A stretch of 41,273 nucleotides of DNA. Source: Streptosporangiaceae bacterium (GTDB lineage: Bacteria; Actinomycetota; Actinomycetes; Streptosporangiales; Streptosporangiaceae). The notes under the pieces are model-generated. The model was not told where the DNA came from, searched no databases, and saw only the letters and a program-made list of their open reading frames with translations. The stretch spans positions 1 through 41,273 of the forward strand of contig JASHPR010000469.1 of NCBI GenBank assembly GCA_030038015.1. Direction: 5' to 3'. The position numbers were made by a program, and so were the translations under genes. Shown here in pieces: positions 1 to 10,457 of the stretch (position 1 is the first letter of the stretch; the number at the start of each line of letters is the position of its first letter).

Positions 1-156
1 GGCCCGTTCAGCTCAGAGTCAAGGGAAGCTGCTCATGGGGTGATCGTAGCCCGGGCCGGCCAGGCTGGCCGGTTCGCACCCAATGTCTGGCCATCACCGC
101 GCCGGCGGAGGACAATTCGAAATCGCGGGAGATCGCCAGCCGTGGAAGGACTGGGC

Positions 157-711
157 ATGACGCTGATCTTCCTGGTGCAGCACGCGGAGAAGGAGCCCGG
201 GCCCGGGGATCCCGGGCTGACCGCCACAGGGCGGCAGCAGGCGGGACGCACGGCGCAGTGGCTGTACGGCTGCGGGCTGAACGCGGTGTACAGCAGCCCG
301 CAGCGGCGGGCCCTCGAGACCGCTGAGCACATCGCCGCGGCGGCCGGTCTGCGCCTCCGGCGTGACGTGCGGCTGCGCGAGCGGATGAACTGGGACGGCA
401 GCCAGACGCTCGATGAGTTCCTCGCCGAATGGGACCGCGCGGCCCGCAGCCGGGACTTCGTGCCGTGTCACGGCGACTCCTCACGACAGGCTGGCGAGCG
501 GCTGCGCGCCTTCCTCCTCGACCTGGCCGCCGAGCCGGGCCCGGTGGCCGCCGCCACGCACGGCGGCGTCACGACCGACCTGCTGCGCACGCTGCTCGGC
601 GAGCACGGGCTGCCGCCGTCGCTGCTGGAGAACGGCGTCCCGCCCGGCGCCATCACCACGCTCCGCAACCTGGACGTGGTCGACATCGCCTCCGTGGCCC
701 ACCTCGCTTAG
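157..711 (+). CDS. Histidine phosphatase (phosphoglycerate mutase-like) family protein
   Basis: ORF 40..711, internal ATG at 157 gives MTLIFLVQHAEKE...; RHG-like motif is QHAE; later ATHGGVT typical of the family. Confidence 0.75.
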   Translation: MTLIFLVQHAEKEPGPGDPGLTATGRQQAGRTAQWLYGCGLNAVYSSPQRRALETAEHIAAAAGLRLRRDVRLRERMNWDGSQTLDEFLAEWDRAARSRDFVPCHGDSSRQAGERLRAFLLDLAAEPGPVAAATHGGVTTDLLRTLLGEHGLPPSLLENGVPPGAITTLRNLDVVDIASVAHLA

Positions 712-819
712 CCAGGAGGTGCGGCCATGCGCGACATCATCGGCCAGGGTGGCGAGGGCCCGTCCCGCTCGCGGCCGCACGGCCTGGCGGCGATCACGGC
801 GCTGCTGCTGGTGGCCGGT

Positions 820-1200
820 GGGCCCGCGCGTGCGATCCGCTCTGCCGGGTCCAGCTGCTCGACCTGGCGACGGGCCGGGGCACGACGGTCGGGCTGCCGG
901 GGGCGAGCTCCGCGGCCAGCGGCGCGTTCAGCCCCGACGGCGACTTCCTCGCCCTGGAGGTGAGCGTCTGCAACGGCGGGGATGACGGGGCCCTGGCGAT
1001 GCACCTCGACGTGGCGTCTGTTGCCAGCGGCCGCCTGGCCGTGGTGCCGGGCACCTGGTCAGCAGCAGGGCCTGGAGCGGCCTGCTGGTGCTGGGCATGG
1101 ACCTGCTCGCCCTCGGCGCAGGCCCCGGGGTCATGGCAGCGGCGTTGCACCCCTGCCGGAACGACAACCAGCGCCGTCGCAAGCCCGTGCCCGCCATGAA
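820..1200 (+). pseudogene. Probable beta-propeller/WD40-like gene remnant
   Basis: VQLLDLATGRGTTVGLPGASSAASGAFSPDGDFLALE in one frame, continuing as SGLLVLGMDLLALGAGPG in another frame; no intact ORF. Confidence 0.3.
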
Positions 1201-1550
1201 CCCGGTCACGTGGCGGCGGCCCAGGTGGGCACGGCGTCACGTTCAGGTTTATTGCCCGTGTCACGGGTAGCTGGGATGCGATGGTCACGATCGCCGCTTC
1301 GGCGACCGCGGGCATCTACTTCCTGGTCGCCCTGGTCTTCCCCGGTCGTGGCCCGTCGGCTGCCGGCAGGGGCCCAACGGGCAGGCCCGGCCAAGCGGCG
1401 GATGGTGGAGGTCAGGCTGCACGTCCACGGCCGGACCCCAGTCAACGAGCTGGCGGCCTCGCTGTCCGAGCTTGACGGCGTGGACGCGGTCCTGGCCAGC
1501 GACATCAACGCGGTGCACGAGCACCCGGGTGCTGCGCCGGAGGGAGGCCG

Positions 1551-2456
1551 CTACTCCTTGACCGCGGTGAGGTAGGCGATGGCCCGGCGCTCGCGCCCGG
1601 TGCCTGCCTCAATGAGCGGCCTGAGGCAGTCGGTGAACGCGGTGAACTCCCCCGGGCTCAGCACCTGGCCCAGTGCCTCGGCCAACGGCGGCATGAGCGG
1701 GTTGCCGGACATGCGCAGGAACCGCTCCCAGGGCACCGGCTGCTTAGCGGACCTGACGCTGACCTGCAGTTCAAGGTCGACGGCGGGGAACCCGGCATCC
1801 ACGGCGTGGCCGACCAGGTCACGGTCGTCGAAGTCGAGCATGGGGTCGACGCCGGGCGGCTGGATGGAGTCGTAGAGCGCCTCGACCTTCGCCGCCAGTT
1901 CCCTGACCGGGCCGACGTCGTAGCCGAAGAACAGGCCGGGATCGCAGGGCGACATCAGCACGTTGATCGGCTCGGACAGGCTGACCCGCCCGCCGGGCCT
2001 CAGCACCCGGTAGAACTCGCGCAGCGCCGCCGCCTTGTCCTTCACGTAGATCAGCACCGACCGGGTGGTGACCACGTCGACCGAGGCGTCCGGCACACCG
2101 TCCAGGCTGTCCGCCGGGGCGAGCACGAACCGGCACCGGCCGGCCAGGCCCTCCGCGGTGGCGGCCTTGCGGCAGTGGTCGAGCAGGTCCTGCGAGATGT
2201 CGGAGAAGATCACCTGGCCGGACGGGCCGAGCCGCTCCAGCGCGCCGAAGGCGATGAGACCGTCGCCCGCGCCGACGTCGAGGACGGTGTCGCCTGGCTG
2301 CAGCCGCGCCCGGTCGAGCACCGAATCGCGAACCGGATACAGGTACCTGGTGAGATCCTGCTGGCGGGCCGCTGCGTCGCCGCCGAACCGCACATCGAGC
2401 AGCCACCGGTGCCAGCGGTCCTGGCCATCGGTCACGATTACCCATTCTGCCCGCAT
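1551..2456 (-). CDS. Class I SAM-dependent methyltransferase
   Basis: 301 aa; motif I VLDVGAGDGLIAFGAL, downstream VDVVTTRSVLIYVKDKAAALREFYRVLRPGG. Confidence 0.85.
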   Translation of the reverse strand: MRAEWVIVTDGQDRWHRWLLDVRFGGDAAARQQDLTRYLYPVRDSVLDRARLQPGDTVLDVGAGDGLIAFGALERLGPSGQVIFSDISQDLLDHCRKAATAEGLAGRCRFVLAPADSLDGVPDASVDVVTTRSVLIYVKDKAAALREFYRVLRPGGRVSLSEPINVLMSPCDPGLFFGYDVGPVRELAAKVEALYDSIQPPGVDPMLDFDDRDLVGHAVDAGFPAVDLELQVSVRSAKQPVPWERFLRMSGNPLMPPLAEALGQVLSPGEFTAFTDCLRPLIEAGTGRERRAIAYLTAVKE

Positions 2457-2687
2457 TAGCTCCGCGCCGCATGCCGTCCGCGGGGGCCGCCGCGGCGTGC
2501 CGGAGGCGTCGCAGAATGCGGATGTGCGGATGAGCCATGGCTACTGCGGCTGGCGGCGCCCCTGACCGGGCGGCACTGTCCATTCGCGCACATCGACACG
2601 CGGCTGCCCGGGCTGGGCGGCCGTTTTGTTTTGCCTTGACCCGGCCGCGTGGCCCGGGCGGCGGCCTGAGGCAGAGGAGCAAGGCCG

Positions 2688-3667
<980 letters not shown>

Positions 3668-3677
3668 GCCGCGGTTC

Positions 3678-4077
3678 TCAGAAGATGAAGGGGATCAGCA
3701 TTTTGGATGACTGCTTGTAGCGGGGATACGCTTCGGGAAAGCGCTTGGCCATGTAACGCTCTTCCATGGCAGCGCTATAGAGGAAGTACCCTGCCAGCAG
3801 GATAACCGCTATCAGCCAATACAGGCTGACCGCCACCGTGGTGTCGGCCATCGCAAGGATGATGCCGGAGTAAATGGGATGACGGATAGCACGGTATGGC
3901 CCAGTCGTTATCAGTTCCGGGTCGGCTTTCTCGGACATTGGCATTCCCCAGTTCCGGCCGAGATATACCCCTGGCCCAGACGGCCAGCGCCAATCCCAGC
4001 AGGAAGATGGACGCAGCGATCCAGTAGATCCAGAAGACAACCCAGCCGAGGAGCATGACAATGTCGACAGCATACAT
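3678..4077 (-). pseudogene. Isoprenylcysteine carboxyl methyltransferase/phospholipid methyltransferase-like membrane protein, frameshifted
   Basis: MYAVDIVMLLGWVVFWIYWIAASIFLLGLALAVWARG joins by one missing base near 3966-3972 to YLGRNWGMPMSEKADPELITTGPYRAIRHPIYSGI. Confidence 0.7.
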
Positions 4078-4166
4078 CGACGAAACTCCATAACTGCTAC
4101 GCCAGAGTCGGCACCGCGGGCAGGCATGCGAAGTGAGCCTGGCTGGGAACCTGGAAAGAAGTGAGC

Positions 4167-4649
4167 CTAGCGGGGAACCTGGAAACCAGCCCCGCTGTCC
4201 TGCACCCGGTAGAAGACCTTGGACGGGTGCTTCGGCAGCCCAAGCCCGGCATAGAAGGCTTGCGCGCCGGCGTTGCCCGTGTCGGTGGTCCATTCGATCC
4301 TGCTGCAGCCTTGCCGGGCGGCCGTCTCGAACACGGCCCCCATCAGGAGCTTGCCGACACCTTGGTGCCGGTGCCCGGCACCGACGTACAACTCCTTCAG
4401 GTACAGCGAACGGGTGAGGCCAACAGCAGGCCACAGGAACGAATACGCAGCCATGCCCGCGAGCCGGGTGCCGTCCCACGCGAGCAGCGCACAGGCAGCA
4501 GGGTGGCCTGAGAAGAGCGCGTCATTGATCTGCCGTACCCGCTCATCCACCGGCTCGGTCCTGCTCGCGCCGTAGAAGTCGTCCATCTCCGCCAGCAGCC
4601 CGGCCAGGGCCAGGCCGTCACCCGGGCTGGCCGGGTTGATGCTGATCAT
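4167..4649 (-). CDS. GNAT family N-acetyltransferase
   Basis: MISINPASPGDGLALAGLLAEMDDFYG...LYLKELYVGAGHRHQGVGKLLMGAV...GLGLPKHPSKVFYRV. Confidence 0.85.
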   Translation of the reverse strand: MISINPASPGDGLALAGLLAEMDDFYGASRTEPVDERVRQINDALFSGHPAACALLAWDGTRLAGMAAYSFLWPAVGLTRSLYLKELYVGAGHRHQGVGKLLMGAVFETAARQGCSRIEWTTDTGNAGAQAFYAGLGLPKHPSKVFYRVQDSGAGFQVPR

Positions 4650-4695
4650 CGCGACGAGGCCCCCTCGCTGTCCATCAGCGGCCGTGCGCCCCACG

Positions 4696-5235
4696 TCAGA
4701 GCGGCGCCAGGACCATAAGTATCTCGTCGCGGTCGTCGCCGGGGGCGACACGCAGCGCCCGGGGCCAGCTGCCGACCACTTCCCAGCCCAGCCGGCCGTA
4801 GAAGCGCTCCAGGCCGGTGCCACCCCGTAGCGCCAGATGGAGCTGCTCGAGGCCCATCTCCTCGCGGGCGACCTGCCTTGCCAGCGTCATCAGCGTGCGG
4901 CCGATCCCGCGGCCACGGAACCCGGGGTGTGTCTGCAGGTGGTTGATGGTCCCCCAGTGCGCCACCAGCGGGCTCAGCTCACGCCGGATGTTGAGCCAGC
5001 CCGCCAGGATCTCACCGTCCAGCGCCAGCAGGAGCCTGCTGCACTGCGGGTCCAGGCCAGTGACCAGCCGGGCAACCACTGGCGACACCTGAGTGCTGTC
5101 TGCGGGCGGGAGAAAGCCCACCGCCCCACCAGCGTTGCTGACCGTCACCCAGCAGTCGGTCAGCTTTCGCCTCAGCCCGGCGCTGATCTCACCGGGATGG
5201 GCACACTGACGCACCTGCGGACCATCGTCACCCAC
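4696..5235 (-). CDS. GNAT family N-acetyltransferase
   Basis: INHLQTHPGFRGRGIGRTLMTLARQVAREEMGLEQLHLALRGGTGLERFYGRLGWE. Confidence 0.85.
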   Translation of the reverse strand: MGDDGPQVRQCAHPGEISAGLRRKLTDCWVTVSNAGGAVGFLPPADSTQVSPVVARLVTGLDPQCSRLLLALDGEILAGWLNIRRELSPLVAHWGTINHLQTHPGFRGRGIGRTLMTLARQVAREEMGLEQLHLALRGGTGLERFYGRLGWEVVGSWPRALRVAPGDDRDEILMVLAPL

Positions 5236-5460
5236 GCGGCAACCCTCCAGAATGCTCAGCCGTGCCGCTCAAGACGAGCTCTTGTGCCCGCGGGTGCCCG
5301 CGGTGCGCCCGCCGCCGACCGCCCGCCAGCCCGCGGCCGTTCCCGCCCTGATCTGCCGGGGCGATGTCCGGGCGGTACTTCGTCCCCAGGTGACCTGCCC
5401 GACCCGGCCGCCCCTGGTGATGCTGAGAACGCCAGCAGCATCAGGCCCAAGGGGTGAGCG

Positions 5461-7119
5461 ATGATCGACGTACGCAATCCTGGCGACGGGTTCACGTCAC
5501 TGCGCGCCCGCGTCAACGCCCTGGGGCCGCCCGCCGCCGGGGACCGCGGGCAGGACGGCGCCCCGCTGACCGTCGGCGAATGGGCTCTGCTCATAGACGA
5601 TATCGTCGCTCACCCGCGGGACAACACCGAGCCGTTGTGGAACGTAGCCGCCCCCGGGGAGGACAGCCGCGAGTACGACGCCATTTTCGTCGGCGGGGGC
5701 GCCGCCGGCCGGTTCGGCTCCGCGTACCTGAAGGCCAGGGGCGGCCGCCAGCTCACCGTGGACGCCTGGCCGTTCCTCGGCGGATCCTGCCCGCATCAGG
5801 CGTGCGTGCCGCACCACCTGTTCTCTGAATGCGCTCGCGAGCTCGACCTGGCCAGGCACATGCAGGGCCGGCTGTGGTACCCGCCTTTCGACGAGAAGCG
5901 AGCCAGCATCAGGGAAATCGTTGAGCTGTTCAAGGCCGGACGGGGATACCCGCACGCCATCATGAACTGGCAGTCCAAGGAACAGCTCGACATGGAGTAC
6001 ATCCTGAACGCAGCCGCCACGATCATCGATGAGCACACCATCGAGGTGGCGGGCCAGCGGTTCCGGGCCAGGAACCTGGTGCTATGCACCGGGGCGCGGA
6101 CCAGCTACCCCCAGGTGTCCGGCATCGCAACCAAGGGGGTCTACGACTTCGCCACCTTGATCGAGGGCCTCGATTACGAGCCGAACCGCTGTGTCATCGT
6201 CGGCGGCTCGAAGGTGGCCTTGGAGTACGGGTCGTTCTTCCAGGCCACCGGGTGCCAGACCACGATACTGACGCGCAGCCCGTTGATGGAGACGGCGAAC
6301 CTGCACCACGTTGACGCAGGGTTGCGAGACTACGTGGTCGCGATGATGGCCGACCGGGGCATCGGGATCGTAGTGGGGGCGGAACTCCTCGAGGTGCTGG
6401 GCGACGGCAAGGTCACCGGCGTCAGGTACCGGGAGCCCACCGGTGAGATCAGGCAGATCGACACCGACTTCGTGTTCGTCGGCACCGGGGAGCGCCCGGA
6501 CCTGAGCATGTACGCGCCGCTGGGGCTGGCGACCGACGCGCGGGGCTTCGTGGTCGCGGACACGCACATGCGGACCTCCGTGCCGGATGTCTACGCCGCG
6601 GGGGACCTGGTCGGCCCGCCGATGGAGATGTTCAAGGCGCGCAAGTGCGGCGTCGGCGCAGCCCGCAACATCATGGGCGACGACTATGAGTTCGACTACA
6701 CCGAATACCCGGACTTCCTGCACACCACGTACGAGGTGACCTGGTGCGGGCTGTCCGAGGCCGAGGCCCGCGCCAGGTACGGCAACGTCATAAAGATCCA
6801 GATGCCGCCGGACGACGCAGACCCGGAGACGTTCGCGCTGCCGGCCGCCGAGGGTTCCATGCTCTACGCGTTCACCCGGCCGATCCTGTCTGGCTGGCTC
6901 AAGCTCGTCATCGACGCGGACTCGCGCAAGGTCCTGGGCGCGCACCACGTCGGTTTCGGCGCCAAGGACGCCTTTCAGTACATCGACTACCTGATCCGCA
7001 GGCCCGAGGGCTTCACGATGGATGACATGGCCGAGCTGAACGAGCTGTTCCTCAACCCGGAGCACTTCATCCAGCTCTGCAGGCTGCGCGCTGGCCAGGT
7101 CAACCCGGTAAACCTGTGA
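5461..7119 (+). CDS. xecC: 2-ketopropyl-CoM oxidoreductase/carboxylase (2-KPCC) homologue
   Basis: EYDAIFVGGGAAGRFGSAYLKARGGRQLTVDAWPFLGGSCPHQACVPHHLFSECA; C-terminal ELNELFLNPEHFIQLCRLRAG; 2-KPCC rather than generic disulfide reductase signature. Confidence 0.88.
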   Translation: MIDVRNPGDGFTSLRARVNALGPPAAGDRGQDGAPLTVGEWALLIDDIVAHPRDNTEPLWNVAAPGEDSREYDAIFVGGGAAGRFGSAYLKARGGRQLTVDAWPFLGGSCPHQACVPHHLFSECARELDLARHMQGRLWYPPFDEKRASIREIVELFKAGRGYPHAIMNWQSKEQLDMEYILNAAATIIDEHTIEVAGQRFRARNLVLCTGARTSYPQVSGIATKGVYDFATLIEGLDYEPNRCVIVGGSKVALEYGSFFQATGCQTTILTRSPLMETANLHHVDAGLRDYVVAMMADRGIGIVVGAELLEVLGDGKVTGVRYREPTGEIRQIDTDFVFVGTGERPDLSMYAPLGLATDARGFVVADTHMRTSVPDVYAAGDLVGPPMEMFKARKCGVGAARNIMGDDYEFDYTEYPDFLHTTYEVTWCGLSEAEARARYGNVIKIQMPPDDADPETFALPAAEGSMLYAFTRPILSGWLKLVIDADSRKVLGAHHVGFGAKDAFQYIDYLIRRPEGFTMDDMAELNELFLNPEHFIQLCRLRAGQVNPVNL

Positions 7120-7862
7120 CCGGGCCCGCTGCCGAACTGGCCGGCAAGGTGGCGGTGGTCACCGGCGGCGGGTCCGGCATCGGCCTGGCTAGCTGCGCAC
7201 GGCTGGCCGCGGACGGCTTCACCGTCGCCGTGCTCGACCTGCAGCCCGCCGCAGCGGCCGGCGCGGCCGCGATGACCCTCCGGTGCGACGTCACCGACGA
7301 GTCATCCGTAGCGACGGCGATCACGGCTGTCCTTGGTCAGCTCGGCGGGATCGACGTGCTGGTGAACAACGCCGGGATCACCGGGTCCCGGCAGGCGGCC
7401 CGGTGCCACGAGACCCCGGTGGCGGAGTGGGACAAGGTGCAGGCGGTGAACGTGCGCGGGCCCTTCCTGTGCAGCCGCGCCGTGCTTCCGTCGATGATCG
7501 CCAGAGGATCGGGCCACATCATCACGATCGCGTCGGTCGCCGGCCTGGTCGCCTTCCCGGGCCGGTGCGCTTACACCGCGTCCAAGGGGGCGGCGCTCAT
7601 GCTGACCCGGTCGATCGCCGTGGACTACGCGGCCGCGGGGATCCGGGCCAACGCCGTGTGCCCGGGGATGGTCTACACGCCGATGACCAGCTGGCGGCTC
7701 GACCAGCCGCAGCTGCGGGCTGAGGTGGAAGAACGGATTCCGTTTGGCCGGGTCGCCGCGCCCGAGGAGATCGCGGACGCGGTCGCGCTGCTGGCCTCCG
7801 GCCGGCTCGGCTACATGACCGGCCACCCGCTGGTGGTCGACGGTGGCATGTCCGCGTTGTGA
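7116..7862 (+). CDS. xecD: SDR, probable (R)-2-hydroxypropyl-CoM dehydrogenase-like
   Basis: GTG start overlaps upstream TGA; VLVNNAGITGS, SVAGLVAFPGRCAYTASKGA, IRANAVCPGMVYTPMTSWRLDQPQLR resemble R-HPCDH as remembered. Confidence 0.7.
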   Translation: MTGPAAELAGKVAVVTGGGSGIGLASCARLAADGFTVAVLDLQPAAAAGAAAMTLRCDVTDESSVATAITAVLGQLGGIDVLVNNAGITGSRQAARCHETPVAEWDKVQAVNVRGPFLCSRAVLPSMIARGSGHIITIASVAGLVAFPGRCAYTASKGAALMLTRSIAVDYAAAGIRANAVCPGMVYTPMTSWRLDQPQLRAEVEERIPFGRVAAPEEIADAVALLASGRLGYMTGHPLVVDGGMSAL

Positions 7863-7878
7863 CGACCGGGAGGCTGCG

Positions 7879-8652
7879 ATGACAGGAAAGCTGGCCGGCC
7901 AGGTGGCGGTCGTGACCGGCGCAGGTTCCGGCATCGGCCGGGCAACCGCGGCGCTGTTCGCCCGCGAGGGCGCCACGGTGGCCATCGTGGATCTCGCCGC
8001 CCCGGCCGCCGAACAGGCCGCCGAGGAGATCACCGGGGCCGGCGGCAGCGCGCGCGCGATCGCCGCCGACATCGCCGATCCGGGACAGGTGGACAGCGCC
8101 TTCGGCGACATACTGGGCGAGCTCGGCCGGGTGGACGTGCTGTACAACAACGCGGGGGTGAACAGCGCGGGCTCGGTGCTCGACGCCACCGACGAGGACT
8201 GGGACCGGTGCTTCGCCGTCAACGCCAAGGGGACGTTCCTGTGCTCCCGGGTGGCTGCCCGGGCCATGGTGGCCGCCGGCCGCGGGTCGATCATCAACCA
8301 GGGCTCTGTCGCGGCGGTGGTCGGCGTGGCCAACTTCGCCTCATACTGCGCGTCCAAGGGCGCGGTCGTGGCACTGACCCGGTCCATGTCCGTGGACCTG
8401 GCTCCGCGCGGCGTCAGGGTCAACGTCATCTGCCCCGGCACCGTGTACACGCCGCTGATGGAACCCATGCTGCGCGCCCGAGGTAACGGCGATATGGCCG
8501 CCGGGCTGGCGCTGACCACCGCCAAGTACCCGATCGGGCGGCTCGGCACGCCAGAGGAGATCGCCGCGGTTGCACTGTTCCTCGCCTGCGACGACTCCTC
8601 TTTCCTCACCGGTTCGGTGATCACCGCGGACGGTGGCATGACCGCTCAGTAG
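7879..8652 (+). CDS. SDR, possible (S)-2-hydroxypropyl-CoM dehydrogenase-like
   Basis: GAGSGIGRATAALF, ASYCASKGAVVALTRSMSVDLAPRGVRVNVICPGTVYTP, AKYPIGRLGTPEEIAA, DGGMTAQ. Confidence 0.6.
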   Translation: MTGKLAGQVAVVTGAGSGIGRATAALFAREGATVAIVDLAAPAAEQAAEEITGAGGSARAIAADIADPGQVDSAFGDILGELGRVDVLYNNAGVNSAGSVLDATDEDWDRCFAVNAKGTFLCSRVAARAMVAAGRGSIINQGSVAAVVGVANFASYCASKGAVVALTRSMSVDLAPRGVRVNVICPGTVYTPLMEPMLRARGNGDMAAGLALTTAKYPIGRLGTPEEIAAVALFLACDDSSFLTGSVITADGGMTAQ

Positions 8653-8668
8653 CACGCCCCAGCCTGCG

Positions 8669-10390
8669 GTGGGACGATGTGACCTCAGGGTGGTGGAAGT
8701 GGTCGCAGTCGCGTCATCGTCGCAGGCTAACGGAGAGACGCTGGCCTCGCTGCGGAGCCAGCTGACCAATCTGCGTGCCCTACTGGTGCTGTCCATCCTG
8801 ATGACCGAGAGCGCCGACGAGGAGCAGATACTGCGGCTCGCCACCTCTGCAGCCTCCTCGCTGGGCGTGTGGCGGGTCGCCGGGTTCGTGATCGGTGACC
8901 GGTGGTGGAGCGGAAACCAGGCCGCCGGCCCCGTCGACCCGGCGCTGGCTGGGCAGCTCTGCGAACTGCCCGAGACGGGTGGCCCGGTGACGGCTCTGGA
9001 CGCCGTGTGGGCCTGGGCGTACCCGCTGCGCAGCATCGGAGGGCGGCTCGGCTACCTGGTTGTCCGCGCCCCGCGCGAGCCCGCGGCCGAAGAACAGTTC
9101 CTGGTACAGGTGCTGGCCCAGCAGACCGGCGTGGCGGTATCCAACGCCAAGCTGCACGGCCGGGAACGGGAAACCGCGCAGCAGCTGGCCCAGACCAACC
9201 AGGCGCTGAAGGAGACGGTCGCCACTCTCAGCCGCGGCATGCAGATCCACGAGCGGCTCACTGCCGTGGCCGCGGCCGGGGAAGGGGCGGCAGGGATCGC
9301 CGAGGCCCTGAACGACCTGACCGGGCTGGCGGTCGCGGTGGAGGACCGGTACGGCAACCTGATTGCCTGGGCCGGGCCGGGCAAGCCTGCCTGCTACCCC
9401 AAGCCGTCGGCCTACGACCGGGAGCGGCTGCTCCGCCGCCTCATTACCGCGGGCCGGTCGGTGCGGGATTGTGACCGGGTCGTCGCGCTGGCCTCGCCGC
9501 GTCCTGGAGTGCTGGGCCTGCTGGCTCTGATGGACCCGGGCCGTCACGCGAGCACGACGGACGTGATGGCCCTCGAGCACGGTGCCACCGTGCTGGCGGT
9601 CGAGCTGGCGCGGCTGCGCGGGCTGGCCGACACCGAGCTGCGGGTAGGCCGTGAGCTGGTGCGCGACCTCCTCACCGGCACCGACGACGAAAGTGCTTAC
9701 CTGCGCGCCGAGGCACTGGGCTATGACCTGGGGCTGCCGCATCAGGCGGCGGTGGTGGAGGTCAGCGAAGGTTTCCCCGCGCACGAGGATGTGCTGCACG
9801 CCGCCAGCCGTGCGCTGCGTCGTCAGCAGCTGCCCGGCCTGCTCGGCACGATGGCAGGGACCGTGGTCATCCTCGCCCCGGGCGGTGGCACCGATTGGGA
9901 GACGCTGCGCCTGGCCATCGTGGCTGAGCTGGGCGGAGGCCGCTGCCGGGTGGGCGTGGGTGACCCGTACCCGCGGCCGTCGCAGCTGGCCCAGTCGCTG
10001 CGTGAGGCGCGCCTGGCGCTGCGCCTGCAGAAGGCCTCATCGGCGGTGGAGCGGACGTCGGTCTTTGCCGACCTCGACGTGCTCAGGATCCTGGCATCCG
10101 TCGAGGACCTGGCCGATGTGGAGGGCTTCGTGCACAAGTGGCTCGGGACCCTGGCCGATTACGACGGGCGCAAGCACACCGAGCTGGTGACGACCCTCAC
10201 CCAGTACCTCCGGCACGGCGGCGGTTATGAGGCCACCTCTCGCGCGCTGTCCGTGCACCGCAGCACGCTGAAATACCGGCTGCAGCGGATCCGTGAGCTG
10301 ACCGGCTTCGACCTGGGCGATCCCGAGACGCACTTCAACCTGCAGCTAGCGACGAGGGCCTGGCTGACCCTCCAGGCCCTCCGCGGTTGA
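8669..10390 (+). CDS. PucR-family (GAF/CdaR-like plus C-terminal HTH) transcriptional regulator 1
   Basis: C-terminal LSVHRSTLKYRLQRIRELTGFDLGDPETHFNLQLATRAW; paralogous to 20556..22313; exact start uncertain. Confidence 0.85.
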   Translation: MGRCDLRVVEVVAVASSSQANGETLASLRSQLTNLRALLVLSILMTESADEEQILRLATSAASSLGVWRVAGFVIGDRWWSGNQAAGPVDPALAGQLCELPETGGPVTALDAVWAWAYPLRSIGGRLGYLVVRAPREPAAEEQFLVQVLAQQTGVAVSNAKLHGRERETAQQLAQTNQALKETVATLSRGMQIHERLTAVAAAGEGAAGIAEALNDLTGLAVAVEDRYGNLIAWAGPGKPACYPKPSAYDRERLLRRLITAGRSVRDCDRVVALASPRPGVLGLLALMDPGRHASTTDVMALEHGATVLAVELARLRGLADTELRVGRELVRDLLTGTDDESAYLRAEALGYDLGLPHQAAVVEVSEGFPAHEDVLHAASRALRRQQLPGLLGTMAGTVVILAPGGGTDWETLRLAIVAELGGGRCRVGVGDPYPRPSQLAQSLREARLALRLQKASSAVERTSVFADLDVLRILASVEDLADVEGFVHKWLGTLADYDGRKHTELVTTLTQYLRHGGGYEATSRALSVHRSTLKYRLQRIRELTGFDLGDPETHFNLQLATRAWLTLQALRG

Positions 10391-10457
10391 CCCCCCGGCC
10401 CCGGTTGGGCCCGCCAGGACGAAGCCGCCGGTGCCCGGCCGCCGTAACGTCCAGGTC

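Noticed and set aside
1204-1530. MgtC/SapB-like gene remnant (TIAASATAGIYFLVALVFP ... RRMVEVRLHVHGRTPVNELAASLSELDGVDAVLAS)
   Set aside because: Suggestive across two frames but too short and broken for a confident family call.
7302-8639. 445-aa minus-strand ORF opposite the SDRs
   Set aside because: No recognisable domain; antisense artefact of GC-rich codon usage.
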